Part shown: positions 53,822 to 63,073 of the stretch, one piece after another | Layout of the letters: each line of letters begins with the position of its first letter | How positions within the stretch are numbered: the stretch's first letter is position 1 | Source of the DNA: Pseudomonas sp. B21_DOA | GTDB taxonomy: Bacteria; Pseudomonadota; Gammaproteobacteria; Pseudomonadales; Pseudomonadaceae | Assembly (NCBI GenBank): GCA_030544685.1 | Contig: CP086683.1 | Location: 4,340,001-4,404,000 of the forward strand | Length of the DNA: 64,000 nt | Direction: 5' to 3' | Translations under genes and position numbers: made by a program | The notes under the pieces: generated by a model | Database searches by the model: none | Told to the model about the DNA's origin: nothing | The model's input: only the letters and a program-made list of their open reading frames with translations

Positions 53822-55450
53822 TTACAGCATTTGTTCAACCGCTTCGCCTTGTCGATCACGCAGGGCGCGCAACGTCGCGCGTAACTCGGCCGGCCGCACA
53901 GGCTTCGACAGAATCGCAATCTGCCGGTCATGCAAGGCTGCCTGAATCTTCTCGATTTCGTGCCCGGTGATGATCATCGCCGGCACTGCCCAGCCGCGCT
54001 GCCTGCGCACTGCGTCGATGCATTCGATGCCAGTGGCGTGGGTGCCGAGGTCATAGTCGGCGACGATGATGTCGCAGCCAGTCACCAGATCTTCAGCTGA
54101 CAACTCGGCCTGAACCACACAGCCCCAGCGTGCAAGCAACGCTGAGGTTGCCAGCAGTACGTTGCGATCATCCTCGACCAGACACACCTTCAGCCCGGTC
54201 AACAAACCCACCTGCCGGGCTTCACCGTGAACGACCCGTGACTGCGGCGCCGCTACGATCGGCAACCCTGCTAGGGTCACAGCTGTGCCGCGCCCCAACT
54301 GTGAACGCAGAGCGACTTGCACATCGATCAGTTCACCCAGGCGCTTGATGATCGACAGGCCCAGGCCGACACCCTCGACATCTTTGTCGCGAACCTGCCG
54401 CACCCGATAAAACTCCTCGAAAACCTTGTGCAGGTGCTCTTCGGCAATACCATTGCCGCAGTCATAAACAACAATGGCCAGCCCTGCCCCGCGTTTGCGC
54501 ACACCCATCAGCACCGGCCGCTGCGCGCCGTATTTGAAGCAATTGGAGAGCACATTCTGCACCATGGTCGCCAGCAGCGCCGGGTCAGTTCTGATCCAGT
54601 GGGTACACGGTCGCAGCCGCAGCTCGACGCCCGACCACCGTGCCGCTTCCTGATGTTGCTGGACAATGTCCGCGAGCCATTCACCGAGGTTCAACGTTTG
54701 CATTTTTGCTTCGACCCGACCGTTATCCAGGGTGTAAAGGTCGAGAATTGAACGGAACAGTTGCGAAACATTGAGCAGTGAGCGGTCGATGTTGTCGACC
54801 AACCGCCGCTCGTCATCCCCCAAGCGCGACTCGCGCAAACAGGCGGTAAACAAGCCAATGGAGTGAATCGGCTGACGCAAGTCGTGACTGGCCTGCGCCA
54901 GAAACCTCGATTTCTCCAGATTCGCCGCCACCGCTTCTTCCGATGCCTTGCGTGTGCGCTCCAACAGCAAATGCGCATAGAACGGAATCACCGTGCTGGT
55001 AATCAGCAGCATCAGCACCATGAACGGCTGCGCCTGCCAATACGGCGTCAGGCGATAGACCACCAGCAGCGCCACCAGCGCAAGCCCGGTGGCAATTGCC
55101 AGGTAGCGCGAGCCGTAGCGCATGCCGTTGCCAAGGTTGACCCAGACCATCACCGCGTACAGCGGCAGCGCCGCTTCGCCGCCGATCACCAGCCCGAAAC
55201 AGGTACCGGTGTAATCGTGGACCATGGCAAAAATCCGCCGCGCTGGATAATGCCCCGGCCAACGCGCAATGGCTTGGCGAAACACGATGGACGCCAGCAG
55301 GAACAGGCTGATGTAGGTGATGACCGGCAGGTAGGTCTCGAAGCGATGGCCCGGCAGAAAGACCAGTACGACCATATAGACCACCGCGATGGCGGCGATG
55401 ATGATGCGCAGATTGGCCTGGTCGAGTTCGGTGTTTTTCTCGAACTTCAT
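53822..55450 (-). CDS. Hybrid sensor histidine kinase with receiver domain
   Basis: The 542-residue protein begins 'MKFEKNTELDQANLRIIIAA' with six or so membrane helices (about residues 12-165). Kinase core: H-box 'FLAQASHDLRQPIHSIGLF', N-box 'MVQNVLSNCFKYG', G-box 'IVVYDCGNGIAEEHL' and 'GVGLGLSIIKRLGELI'. The receiver has 'VCLVEDDRNVLLAT', the phospho-acceptor Asp in 'IIVADYDLGTHATG' and Lys in 'QIAILSKPVRPAEL'. It is the usual partner of the LuxR-type regulator encoded divergently at 55564. AGGA precedes the ATG at 55450. Confidence 0.9.
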   Translation of the reverse strand: MKFEKNTELDQANLRIIIAAIAVVYMVVLVFLPGHRFETYLPVITYISLFLLASIVFRQAIARWPGHYPARRIFAMVHDYTGTCFGLVIGGEAALPLYAVMVWVNLGNGMRYGSRYLAIATGLALVALLVVYRLTPYWQAQPFMVLMLLITSTVIPFYAHLLLERTRKASEEAVAANLEKSRFLAQASHDLRQPIHSIGLFTACLRESRLGDDERRLVDNIDRSLLNVSQLFRSILDLYTLDNGRVEAKMQTLNLGEWLADIVQQHQEAARWSGVELRLRPCTHWIRTDPALLATMVQNVLSNCFKYGAQRPVLMGVRKRGAGLAIVVYDCGNGIAEEHLHKVFEEFYRVRQVRDKDVEGVGLGLSIIKRLGELIDVQVALRSQLGRGTAVTLAGLPIVAAPQSRVVHGEARQVGLLTGLKVCLVEDDRNVLLATSALLARWGCVVQAELSAEDLVTGCDIIVADYDLGTHATGIECIDAVRRQRGWAVPAMIITGHEIEKIQAALHDRQIAILSKPVRPAELRATLRALRDRQGEAVEQML

Positions 55451-55563
55451 GGGAAACGTCCTTGTGCAGCGATTGCAGTTTCGGAAGCAGCCTACAGGCA
55501 ACCTTCGCGTCCAGTGCTAAGGTGCAGGCCTTGAATCACGCCTGACCCAGGGAGGGTCGCGTC

Positions 55564-56165
55564 ATGACGTGCCGGATCATCATAGCCGACGATCACCCAC
55601 TGTTTCGCGAAGCAATGCTGCGCACCGTGCAGCGCTTGCTGCCCGAAGCGAATATCTGCGAGGCCGGCGACTTCGACGCTGTGCTCAAGTTACTGTCAGA
55701 GGGTAACGAGCCGGACACGCTGATGCTCGATCTGCGCTTTCCGGGCTGACCTGCATCACTCAACTCGCCGACTTGCGAGGACGATTGCCGCGCACCACGC
55801 TGATCGTGGTGTCGATGGTCGACGACCAGGCGTTGATCAGTGAAGTCATGGCGGCGGGCATTGACGGTTTCATTGGCAAAAACATTGCGCCGGATGAAAT
55901 CGGCCAGGCGATTCTGGCCATTCGTGAAGGCGAGGTGTTGGTGAAGTCGGCGCCGTCCGGCTTGTTGCCGCTGGAAACCGCGACGACGCTGACGCCGCGT
56001 CAGCAGGACGTGCTGCGTTTGATCGCGCAAGGCAAGACCAACAAGGAAATTGCCCGTGAACTGGATATCTCCCCGTTCACGGTACGCATCCATGTGTCTT
56101 CGTTGCTGCGCACGCTGGATGTGCCGACGCGGGCGGCAGCGGCGGTCAAGTATTCGGGGCTGTGA
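55564..56165 (+). pseudogene. LuxR-type response regulator (frame broken at 55743-55745)
   Basis: The first frame gives 'MTCRIIIADDHPLFREAMLR' and 'LMLDLRFPG', with the phospho-acceptor Asp; the second gives the rest of the receiver ('[20 protein letters not shown]') and the LuxR helix-turn-helix '[20 protein letters not shown]' '[20 protein letters not shown]'. One lost G in 'ccgggctgacc' separates them. The intact protein would be about 200 residues, divergent from its likely partner kinase. As the kinase gene is intact, a sequencing error is a good explanation. Confidence 0.8.
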
Positions 56166-56172
56166 AGCGCTT

Positions 56173-57181
56173 TTACGGATCAACCTGCGCCATCAGATCC
56201 GGCACCGACTCCGGCCGTTTCGCATAGCGCTGGGCCAATACCGCGCAGACCATCAGTTGAATCTGATGGAACAGCATCAGCGGCAGAATCAACACGCCGA
56301 TGGTGCTGCCGGCAAAGAGTACCTGCGCCATCGGCACGCCGGTGGCCAGGCTCTTTTTCGAACCGCAGAACAGGATGGTGATGCGGTCTTCCTGATTGAA
56401 GCCAAAGGCTTTGCCCAAAAAGGTCGAGGCCAGTAGAACCAGCGCCAGCAGAATGCAGCAGACCACCACCAGGCCGAGCAATTCGAACAACGGAATCTGC
56501 TGCCAGATGCCTTCGTTTACGGCTTCGCTGAATGCGCCGTACACCACCAGCAGAATCGAACCCTGATCAACGAATTTCAGCCAGTTCTTGTTGCGCCCGA
56601 CCCACGCGCCGATCCAGCGCCGAGCAATTTGCCCGGCAATGAACGGCAGCAGCAACTGCACACTGATTTTGACGATCGCATCGAGGGTCGAACCGCCGTC
56701 GCCGTGCACGTTGAGCAGCAGCGTCACCAGCAGCGGTGTAAGGAAAATCCCAAATAGACTGGACGCCGCGGCACTGCAGATCGCCGCCGGAATATTACCT
56801 CGCGCCAGTGAGGTAAACGCGATGGCCGACTGCACGGTGGCCGGCAATGCGCACAGATAGAGCATGCCCATGTACAGCTGATCGCCAATCAGCGGTGACA
56901 ACAACGGTTTCAGCGCCAGGCCGAGGATCGGGAACAGTACGAAGGTCAGGCCGAACACCAGCAGGTGCAGACGCCAGTGGCCGGCGCCGGCGATGATCGA
57001 TTCGCGCGACAGCTTGGCACCGTGCAGGAAAAACAGCAGGGCGATGGCGATGTTGGTCAGCCAGCCGAAGCCGACGGCAACTCTGGCCGCTGGCGGGCAG
57101 AAAACTGGCCAGCACAACCACAGCAATCAAAGTCAGGGTGAAGTTATCGGGTAAAAAACGTGGGCGCGTCATGAAATTCAT
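56173..57181 (-). pseudogene. BASS-family (bile acid:sodium symporter) transporter, frame broken at ~57079-57094
   Basis: The N-terminal frame 'MTRPRFLPDNFTLTLIAVVV' 'LASFLPASG' and the main frame 'VAVGFGWLTNIAIALLFFLH' 'GAKLSRESI' together make a ~330-residue ten-helix transporter. The main frame also has 'YLCALPATVQSAIAFTSLAR' and 'LFCGSKKSLATGVPMAQVLF', a BASS signature. The break is one extra base or two lost and is not in a clear homopolymer. It is divergent from an AraC-type regulator; together they form a common efflux/uptake pair. Confidence 0.75.
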
Positions 57182-57253
57182 CCGGGGTTGCCAGTGCGTG
57201 CCGACGACTCTAACGTGACTGGCAATTACCGACTAACGCCGAAGAGCCGCAAG

Positions 57254-58108
57254 ATGCCGCCTAAAGGACAGAGCAAAAGCGTGCGCCGCAGTGTTCCCGG
57301 GTTGCCCAGCCTGCCGCGCCCCGTGTACGGACGCACCGAATCGCTGCCCAATCGCGCCCTCACCCGCCGCCACAGTCATCCGTGGGTGCAGTTGTCCTAC
57401 GCGATTCAAGGCGTGCTCGAAGTGCAGACCAGCGCTGGCCGTTTCGTCGCGCCGCCGGAGCGTGCGGTGTGGATTCCGGCCGGCGTGCCGCACCGGGTTT
57501 TCAGCGCACCGCATACGGAAATGCGCAGCCTGTATATCGACAGTAGCGTCACCGGTTGGGCCGCCGAGCATTGCCATGTGCTCGGCGTCAGCGATCTGCT
57601 CAGGGAGTTGATTCGCGCCTTCAGTCAGGTGCCAGTGGAATACGACGAAAGCGGCCCTGACGGACGCTTGGCCCAGGTGATCCTTGATCAATTGGCCAAC
57701 GCGCCGACCATCGACTTGATGCTGCCGCTCCCGCAAGACCCGCGCTTGAAGCAGATCTACCAGAGCCTTGAGCAACACCCCGAACAGCAGACCACGCTGA
57801 GCCACTGGAGCGAAAAATTCGGCGTCACTGAAAAGACCCTGACCCGCCTGTTTTTGCGCGACACCGGCCTGACCTTCCGCGCTTGGCGCCAGCGCTTGCG
57901 CTTGCTCGGCGCCCTGACCCCGCTGGAGAAAGGCGAGCGTGTGACCGATGTTGCGCTGGCTTGTGGATACGACTCGACCTCGGCGTTTATCGCCGCGTTT
58001 CGTCAGCAGTTTGGTGAGACGCCGGGGAGTTTTTCCGCTGACACTTCGTTTTTGCCGAACTGTCAGTCAGAAATAAACGATTTTTCTTTGCTCCAGATCC
58101 GTCGCTAG
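57254..58108 (+). CDS. AraC-family regulator
   Basis: The 284-residue protein starts 'MPPKGQSKSVRRSVPGLPSL', with an N-terminal cupin-like sensor ('RRHSHPWVQLSYAIQGVLEV', 'PERAVWIPAGVPHRVFSAPH') and a C-terminal AraC helix-turn-helix ('EKTLTRLFLRDTGLTFRAWR', 'VTDVALACGYDSTSAFIAAF'). The frame is open upstream to 57188, so the start is uncertain. It sits divergently to the BASS gene and most likely regulates it. Confidence 0.85.
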   Translation: MPPKGQSKSVRRSVPGLPSLPRPVYGRTESLPNRALTRRHSHPWVQLSYAIQGVLEVQTSAGRFVAPPERAVWIPAGVPHRVFSAPHTEMRSLYIDSSVTGWAAEHCHVLGVSDLLRELIRAFSQVPVEYDESGPDGRLAQVILDQLANAPTIDLMLPLPQDPRLKQIYQSLEQHPEQQTTLSHWSEKFGVTEKTLTRLFLRDTGLTFRAWRQRLRLLGALTPLEKGERVTDVALACGYDSTSAFIAAFRQQFGETPGSFSADTSFLPNCQSEINDFSLLQIRR

Positions 58109-58147
58109 CATGGCCCCGTCTGACTTTGATCGAGAAGAGAAGATGAT

Positions 58148-58241
58148 CCCTGTGGGAGCGAGCCTGCTCGCGAACGCGGTGGGTCAGCAACCTCAACTTC
58201 ACTGTTCCATCGCATTCGCGAGCAGGCTCGCTCCCACAGGA
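58148..58241. repeat. Inverted REP doublet (REPIN)
   Basis: Arms 'gtgggagcgagcctgctcgc' and 'gcgagcaggctcgctcccac', between the AraC-type and TerC genes. Confidence 0.85.
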
Positions 58242-58279
58242 GATGTGCTTGCTGCAAATAAAAAGACAGGGAGCGTGCC

Positions 58280-59254
58280 ATGCCTGCCACGAACATCAAC
58301 ATCGGCGAACCCTGGATGTGGGGCGCCTTCATCGTCTTCGTTCTGGCCATGCTGGCCCTGGACTTGTTTGTCTTCGGCGGGCGCAAGGCGCACCGGGTGT
58401 CGGTGCGGGAAGCGTCGGCCTGGGTGATTGCCTGGTGCCTGTTGGCACTGAGTTTTGCCGGGCTGCTCTGGTGGTATCTGCACGGCGAATTCGGCGGTGA
58501 AATCGCCCGGCAGAAAACCCTGGAATTCCTCACCGGCTATCTGATCGAGCAGTCGCTGTCGATCGACAATATGTTCGTCTTCGTGATGATCTTCAGCTAT
58601 TTCGCCGTGCCGCCGGAATTGCAGCGGCGGGTGCTGCTGTACGGCGTGCTGGGCGCGATTGTCATGCGCGCGATAATGATTTTTGCCGGGGTATGGCTGG
58701 TCTCGCAGTTCGAATGGCTGCTGTATGCCTTCGGGGTGTTCCTGATCATCACCGGGATCAAAATGCTGGTGTTTGCCGACCAGCAACCGGATCTCGACAA
58801 CAATCCGCTGTTGCGCTGGGTTCGCGGGCATATGCGCATCACCAGCGGCTTTCACGGCGAGAAGTTTTTCATCCTGCAGAGCGGCGTGCGCTGGGCGACA
58901 CCGATGTTTCTGGTGCTGGTGCTGATCGAGGCCAGCGACCTGATGTTCGCGGTCGACAGCATCCCGGCGATCTTCGCCGTGACCACCGACCCGTTCATTG
59001 TTTTCACTTCGAACATCTTCGCGATCATGGGCCTGCGCGCGCTGTATTTCCTGCTGGCAGACATGGCGGACCGTTTTCACCTGCTCAAGTATGGGCTGGC
59101 GATCGTGCTGGTATTTATTGGCGGCAAGATGGTTGTGATGCCGTGGTTCCACATGCCGGTGGAATGGTCGCTGGCAGTGGTGGGCTCGGTGATTCTGGGG
59201 TCGGTGCTGTTGAGTCTGGTGACGACGCGCGAGGCTGAACGCCGCACCGAATGA
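58280..59254 (+). CDS. TerC-family membrane protein
   Basis: The 324-residue protein has about nine membrane helices and the family motifs 'EQSLSIDNMFVFVMIFSYF' and 'LIEASDLMFAVDSIPAIFAV' 'TTDPFIVFTSNIFAIMGLRA'. TerC/Alx proteins take part in metal-ion (manganese) export or tellurite tolerance. GGGAG lies 6 nt before the ATG. No Alx-type leader RNA is evident; the upstream space holds a REPIN. Confidence 0.9.
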   Translation: MPATNINIGEPWMWGAFIVFVLAMLALDLFVFGGRKAHRVSVREASAWVIAWCLLALSFAGLLWWYLHGEFGGEIARQKTLEFLTGYLIEQSLSIDNMFVFVMIFSYFAVPPELQRRVLLYGVLGAIVMRAIMIFAGVWLVSQFEWLLYAFGVFLIITGIKMLVFADQQPDLDNNPLLRWVRGHMRITSGFHGEKFFILQSGVRWATPMFLVLVLIEASDLMFAVDSIPAIFAVTTDPFIVFTSNIFAIMGLRALYFLLADMADRFHLLKYGLAIVLVFIGGKMVVMPWFHMPVEWSLAVVGSVILGSVLLSLVTTREAERRTE

Positions 59255-59268
59255 CACCACACAAAATC

Positions 59269-59363
59269 CCTGTAGGAGTGAGCCTGCTCGCGATCGCGGT
59301 GTATCAGCCAACATCTACGTCAACTGACACACCGCTATCGCGAGCAGGCTCACTCCTACAGGG
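59269..59363. repeat. Inverted REP doublet (REPIN)
   Basis: Arms 'gtaggagtgagcctgctcgc' and 'gcgagcaggctcactcctac', a variant with T/A in place of G/C pairs at the stem base, conserved by compensating changes in both arms. Confidence 0.8.
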
Positions 59364-59370
59364 GATGCTG

Positions 59371-60471
59371 TTATTTATCGGATTTGATACTGGTCCACAC
59401 CCGCGTCCGCACCCGCTCCATCTTCTGGGGCAACGGCTGCACCACATAAAGAGTTTTCAGCGCTTCGCTGGTCGGCGTCAGGTTGGGGTTATCGGTGATG
59501 TCCTTGTTGACCAGCGGCATCGAGTCCTTGTTGGCATTCGGGTAACCGAGGAAATCACTGATGGGTGCGATCACTTTCGGATCGAGCAAGTGGTTGAGGA
59601 ATTCGTGAGCCTCGGCAACGTTCTTCGCGCTTTTCGGAATGGCGAACGTGTCGAACCAGATCGGCGCGCCCTCCTTCGGCAGACGCCAGTCGACCACCAC
59701 ACCGTTGCCCGCCTCTTTGGCGCGATTGCCGAACTGGTAGAAGCTGCCGGAATAACCGATCGCCACGCAGATGTCGCCGTTGGCGATGTCGGTCATGTAC
59801 TTGGCCGAGTTGAAGTAGGTCACGTATGGGCGAATCTTCATCATCAAGGCCTTGGCCTTTTCATAGTCCGCCGGGTTCTGGCTGTTCGGATCGAGGCCGA
59901 GGTAATGCAGGGCCAGCGGCAGGATTTCCGACGGCGAATCGAGCATCGCCACGCCGCAGGCCTTGAGCTTTTCCATGTTCTCGGGTTTGAACACCAGATC
60001 CCAACTGTCCACTGGCGCGTTATCGCCCAGGGCAGCCTTGACCTTGGCCGGGTTGAAGCCGATCAGCACGGTGCCATACATGTACGGCACGCCGTACTGG
60101 TTGCCGGGGTCGTTGGCATCGAGCAACTTGAGCAAGGCCGGATCCTGATGCTGCCAGTTCGGCAGTTTCGACTTATCGAGTTTCTGGAACACGCCGGCCT
60201 TGATCTGGGTTTCGATGAACTGATTGGACGGCACCACCAGGTCGTAACCGGAGTTGCCGGTGAGCAGTTTGGCTTCCAGGGATTCGTTGGTGTCGAAGGT
60301 GTCCCAGGTCACTTTGATCTTGCTTTGCTCGGCGAAGTCCTTGGGCACTGAAGGCAGGATGTAATCCGCCCAGTTGTACACCCGCAGTTCGCGCTGCTCG
60401 GCCTGGACGGCGCTGGCCAGCAGCGTCAGGCCACACACGGTGGCGCCCAGAATGCGTTTGATCGTGACCAT
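59371..60471 (-). CDS. Polyamine ABC transporter substrate-binding protein (PotF type)
   Basis: The 366-residue protein has a signal peptide ('MVTIKRILGATVCGLTLLAS' 'AVQA') and a PotD/PotF core: 'LRVYNWADYILPSVPKDFAE', 'GYDLVVPSNQFIETQIKAGV', 'VPYMYGTVLIGFNPAKVKAA' and 'GAPIWFDTFAIPKSAKN'. It is a stand-alone binding-protein gene; no permease or ATPase is adjacent, so it probably works with a Pot complex encoded elsewhere. It lies downstream of the NCS1 gene on the same strand. Confidence 0.88.
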   Translation of the reverse strand: MVTIKRILGATVCGLTLLASAVQAEQRELRVYNWADYILPSVPKDFAEQSKIKVTWDTFDTNESLEAKLLTGNSGYDLVVPSNQFIETQIKAGVFQKLDKSKLPNWQHQDPALLKLLDANDPGNQYGVPYMYGTVLIGFNPAKVKAALGDNAPVDSWDLVFKPENMEKLKACGVAMLDSPSEILPLALHYLGLDPNSQNPADYEKAKALMMKIRPYVTYFNSAKYMTDIANGDICVAIGYSGSFYQFGNRAKEAGNGVVVDWRLPKEGAPIWFDTFAIPKSAKNVAEAHEFLNHLLDPKVIAPISDFLGYPNANKDSMPLVNKDITDNPNLTPTSEALKTLYVVQPLPQKMERVRTRVWTSIKSDK

Positions 60472-60675
60472 GGTTGTTTCCCCGAATGCGACGTGAGATC
60501 GATGGTTTTTATGTTCTGTACACGGCAGTGGCTGTAACGATAGCCAAGGGCAAAAAGGTCGAGCCTGTTGTTATGGTTTCGATTCTTGCTGACAGCGTAG
60601 CGCGGTGACAGTAGGCGGCAGGCCAAAGGGGATCGATATGGCCAATTTCCGTGACCGCTGAAATGCGCAAACAAA

Positions 60676-60700
60676 AATGCCCGGCGCTGGGCCGGGCATT
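60676..60700 (-). terminator. Intrinsic terminator of the NCS1 gene
   Basis: 'aatgcccggcgctgggccgg' 'gcatt' forms a GC-rich stem followed on the minus strand by 'tttttg', 18 nt after the NCS1 stop. Confidence 0.85.
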
Positions 60701-60718
60701 GCTGGATTGCGGTTGCAG

Positions 60719-62130
60719 TCAGTCGGTATAGCCGAGTCTGGCCGCCCTGCTCTGCTGCGCCTGACCGCGAGTTGCCAGGCAGTAATACAACGGCACGGTG
60801 ACCACCAGGCCAACCAGCCACGACAGGTCGGCACCTTCGACGAGATTGGCGTACGGCCCGACGTACAGCGAGGTGTTGGCGAATGGCAGTTGCACGATGA
60901 TGCCGATGAAGTAGGCAATGATCGCGTGCAGGTTGAAGCGCCCGTAGATGCCACCGTCGGCGCGGAAGATCGAGGTGATGTCGTAGTTGCCGCGCTTGAT
61001 CAGGTAGAAATCGATCAGGTTGATCGACGCCCACGGCACCAGCACCAGCAACAGCGCCAGAATCAGTCCGATGAATTCGGAAATGAAATCCGCCGAAGCA
61101 CCGAGGGCGACCACACAGCAACCGGCCAGGATCACGCTCGACAGCACCACGCGCACCTTGATGCTCGGCGTCCACTGGCTGGCGAACGTCTGGATCGAGG
61201 TGATGATCGACAACACCGCGCCATACAGATTGAGCGCGTTGTGGCTGATGATGTTGAGCAGAAACAGCACCATCAGAATCGGCCCCAGCCAACCGGTGGA
61301 CTGCTTGACCGCTGCCATCGCTTCAGTGCCTTCCGGCGTCGCCAGTACCGCCACCGCGCCAAAACTGAACGACAGGATCGTGCCCAGCGTCGCGCCCAGA
61401 TACGTCGCCCAAAAGGGTTTGGCGATACCGATGTCTGCTGGCAGATATCGCGAGTAGTCGGAGACGTATGGCGAGAAGCTGATCTGCCAGATGATGCCCA
61501 GCGACACCGTCGCCAGCCAGCCGGACAGGTTGAAACTGCCGCGCGTCAGGAAGTCTGCCGGCAAGTCATGGGCGAAGATGTAGATGAAGCCTGCGAGCAA
61601 TGCGCCGCCCATCACCCAGGTGCCGATGCGGTTGAGGGTGTGGATGAAGTTGTAGCCGATCACACCGATCGCCGTCGCGGCGAGCGCGCCGATCAGAATG
61701 CTCAGCGGCGCTGGCACAGACGGCGCAATGCCAACGATGGATTTGCCGGCCAGCACGATGTTGGAAATGAAGAAGCCGATGTAGATGAGCGCCGCAAAGA
61801 ACACGATCAGCAGTGCGCCATAACGACCGAACTGACCGCGACTCTGGACCATTTGCGGAATGCCCATGCGCGGGCCCTGGGCCGAGGCCAGCGCGATCAC
61901 CACGCCGCCGATCATGTGCCCCAGCGCAATCGCCAGCAGCCCCAGAACAGATTGAGGTGGAACACCTGAACCACCATGGCGCCGGTGACGATGGGCAGTG
62001 GCGCGATGTTGGTGCTGAACCAAAGAGTGAACAGATCGCGGGCCTTCCCGTGGCGTTCCGCGAGTGGGACGTAATCGACCGTATGATTCTCGATCAACGG
62101 ATCTTGCCGGGACATCTGGGACATATGCAT
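60719..62130 (-). pseudogene. NCS1-family nucleobase/cation symporter (frame broken at 61940-61943)
   Basis: The N-terminal frame starts at the ATG 62130 ('MHMSQMSRQDPLIENHTVDY' 'VPLAERHGKARDLFTLWFST' 'NIAPLPIVTGAM'), the classical NCS1 N-terminus; the rest continues in another frame as 'LLAIALGHMIGGVVIALASA' 'QGPRMGIPQMVQSRGQFGRY'. One lost G in 'ctggggctgctgg' (minus strand) separates the two. The intact protein would be about 470 residues with twelve helices. The longer open frame from 62236 has a nonsense-looking, Arg-rich N-terminus and is not the true start. Substrates are nucleobases, allantoin or related N-heterocycles. Operator site 4 lies upstream. Confidence 0.85.
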
Positions 62131-62206
62131 GAACTCGAGTTTGTCTGTTTTTATCTTTGTATGAAGCCAAACCGGGAGGACTCTTGGGTCGCCCCTCAGA
62201 TGCAGA

Positions 62207-62238
62207 CCATATTATGGTATTCCAAACTTTGCACAAGC
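62207..62238. promoter_or_regulatory. Operator site 4 with the promoter block shared with site 3
   Basis: 'ccatattatggtattccaaa' 'ctttgcacaagc' is the reverse complement, with few mismatches, of the block at 37570-37603. It drives the minus-strand NCS1 gene. The match extends beyond the palindrome, so two distant transporter operons share a common promoter architecture. Confidence 0.65.
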
Positions 62239-62380
62239 CTGATCCGCTGATTGTGTCGCCCTCTGATCCGCTATCCTCGCTGATCCCACCCCTGCACGGC
62301 TAGCTGAACGCCCCGTAAACATTGCCTTTCCGACGAAAGTCGCACGTTTATCGGTTCACCAGAAAAGCTCTTGCAAGATA

Positions 62381-62400
62381 TGTATTACGGTATACCATCA
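62381..62400. promoter_or_regulatory. Palindromic operator, site 5 (upstream of flavin reductase copy B)
   Basis: 'tgtattacggtataccatca' matches site 1 and site 2 except for one base in the left arm. It ends 48 nt before the reductase ATG. With site 4 about 145 bp away, the divergent NCS1 and reductase genes each have their own copy. Confidence 0.7.
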
Positions 62401-62447
62401 GACCTACAAACCATAAAAACCGCGTCACACCACCCGAGGACCACCCA

Positions 62448-62933
62448 ATGATCGATGCTGCCATTTACAAACAAGTCATGGGCTCGTTCCCGTCCGGCGT
62501 CACCGTCATCACCACGCTGGACGACGACGGCCAGATCGTCGGCCTGACCGCCAGCGCGTTCAGCTCACTGTCGATGGACCCGGCGCTGGTGCTGTTCTGC
62601 CCCAACTACAGCTCCGACTCCTATCCCGTGCTGATCAAGAACAAACGCTTTGCGATTCACCTGTTGTCCAGCGTGCAGCAAAGCGAGGCCTATGCCTTCG
62701 CCCGCAAAGGCAAGGACAAGGCGCAGGGCATCGAATGGACGTTGAGCGCACTGGGCAACCCGATCCTCGCCAATGCGACGGCGGTGATCGAGTGCGAGTT
62801 GTGGCGTGAATACGAAGGTGGCGACCACGCGATCATGGTCGGCGCGGTGAAGAACCTGATCGTCCCTGAGCAGGTGGCGGGACCGCTGGTGTACTGCCAC
62901 GGCAAGATGGGTGCGTTGCCGGTTGTGGCGTGA
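62448..62933 (+). CDS. Flavin reductase family protein (copy B)
   Basis: The 161-residue protein parallels copy A at 33390: 'MGSFPSGVTVITTLDDDGQI', 'VGLTASAFSSLSMDPALVLF', 'FAIHLLSSVQQSEAYAFA' and 'GGDHAIMVGAVKNLIVPEQ'. GAGGA lies 9 nt before the ATG at 62448. It is preceded by operator site 5 and no monooxygenase gene follows. It presumably supplies reduced flavin to the same unseen monooxygenase or to a paralogous one. Confidence 0.88.
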   Translation: MIDAAIYKQVMGSFPSGVTVITTLDDDGQIVGLTASAFSSLSMDPALVLFCPNYSSDSYPVLIKNKRFAIHLLSSVQQSEAYAFARKGKDKAQGIEWTLSALGNPILANATAVIECELWREYEGGDHAIMVGAVKNLIVPEQVAGPLVYCHGKMGALPVVA

Positions 62934-62955
62934 TTTCACTAGATCTCGGATAGCC

Positions 62956-63052
62956 CATGTGGGAGCGAGCCTGCTCGCGAAAGCGATGGGTCAGTTGTTA
63001 CATTTTTGACTGACCCGACGCCTTCGCGAGCAGGCTCGCTCCCACAGGTTTT
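62956..63052. repeat. Inverted REP doublet (REPIN)
   Basis: Arms 'gtgggagcgagcctgctcgc' and 'gcgagcaggctcgctcccac' between the convergent reductase and chemoreceptor genes. Confidence 0.85.
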
Positions 63053-63073
63053 GGTGTTGCCTGGGCGACCGTG

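Noticed and set aside
62131..62236. Upstream start for the NCS1 gene at 62236
   Set aside because: The N-terminal residues in that frame are Arg/Pro-rich without family similarity, while the true NCS1 N-terminus is in another frame from 62130.
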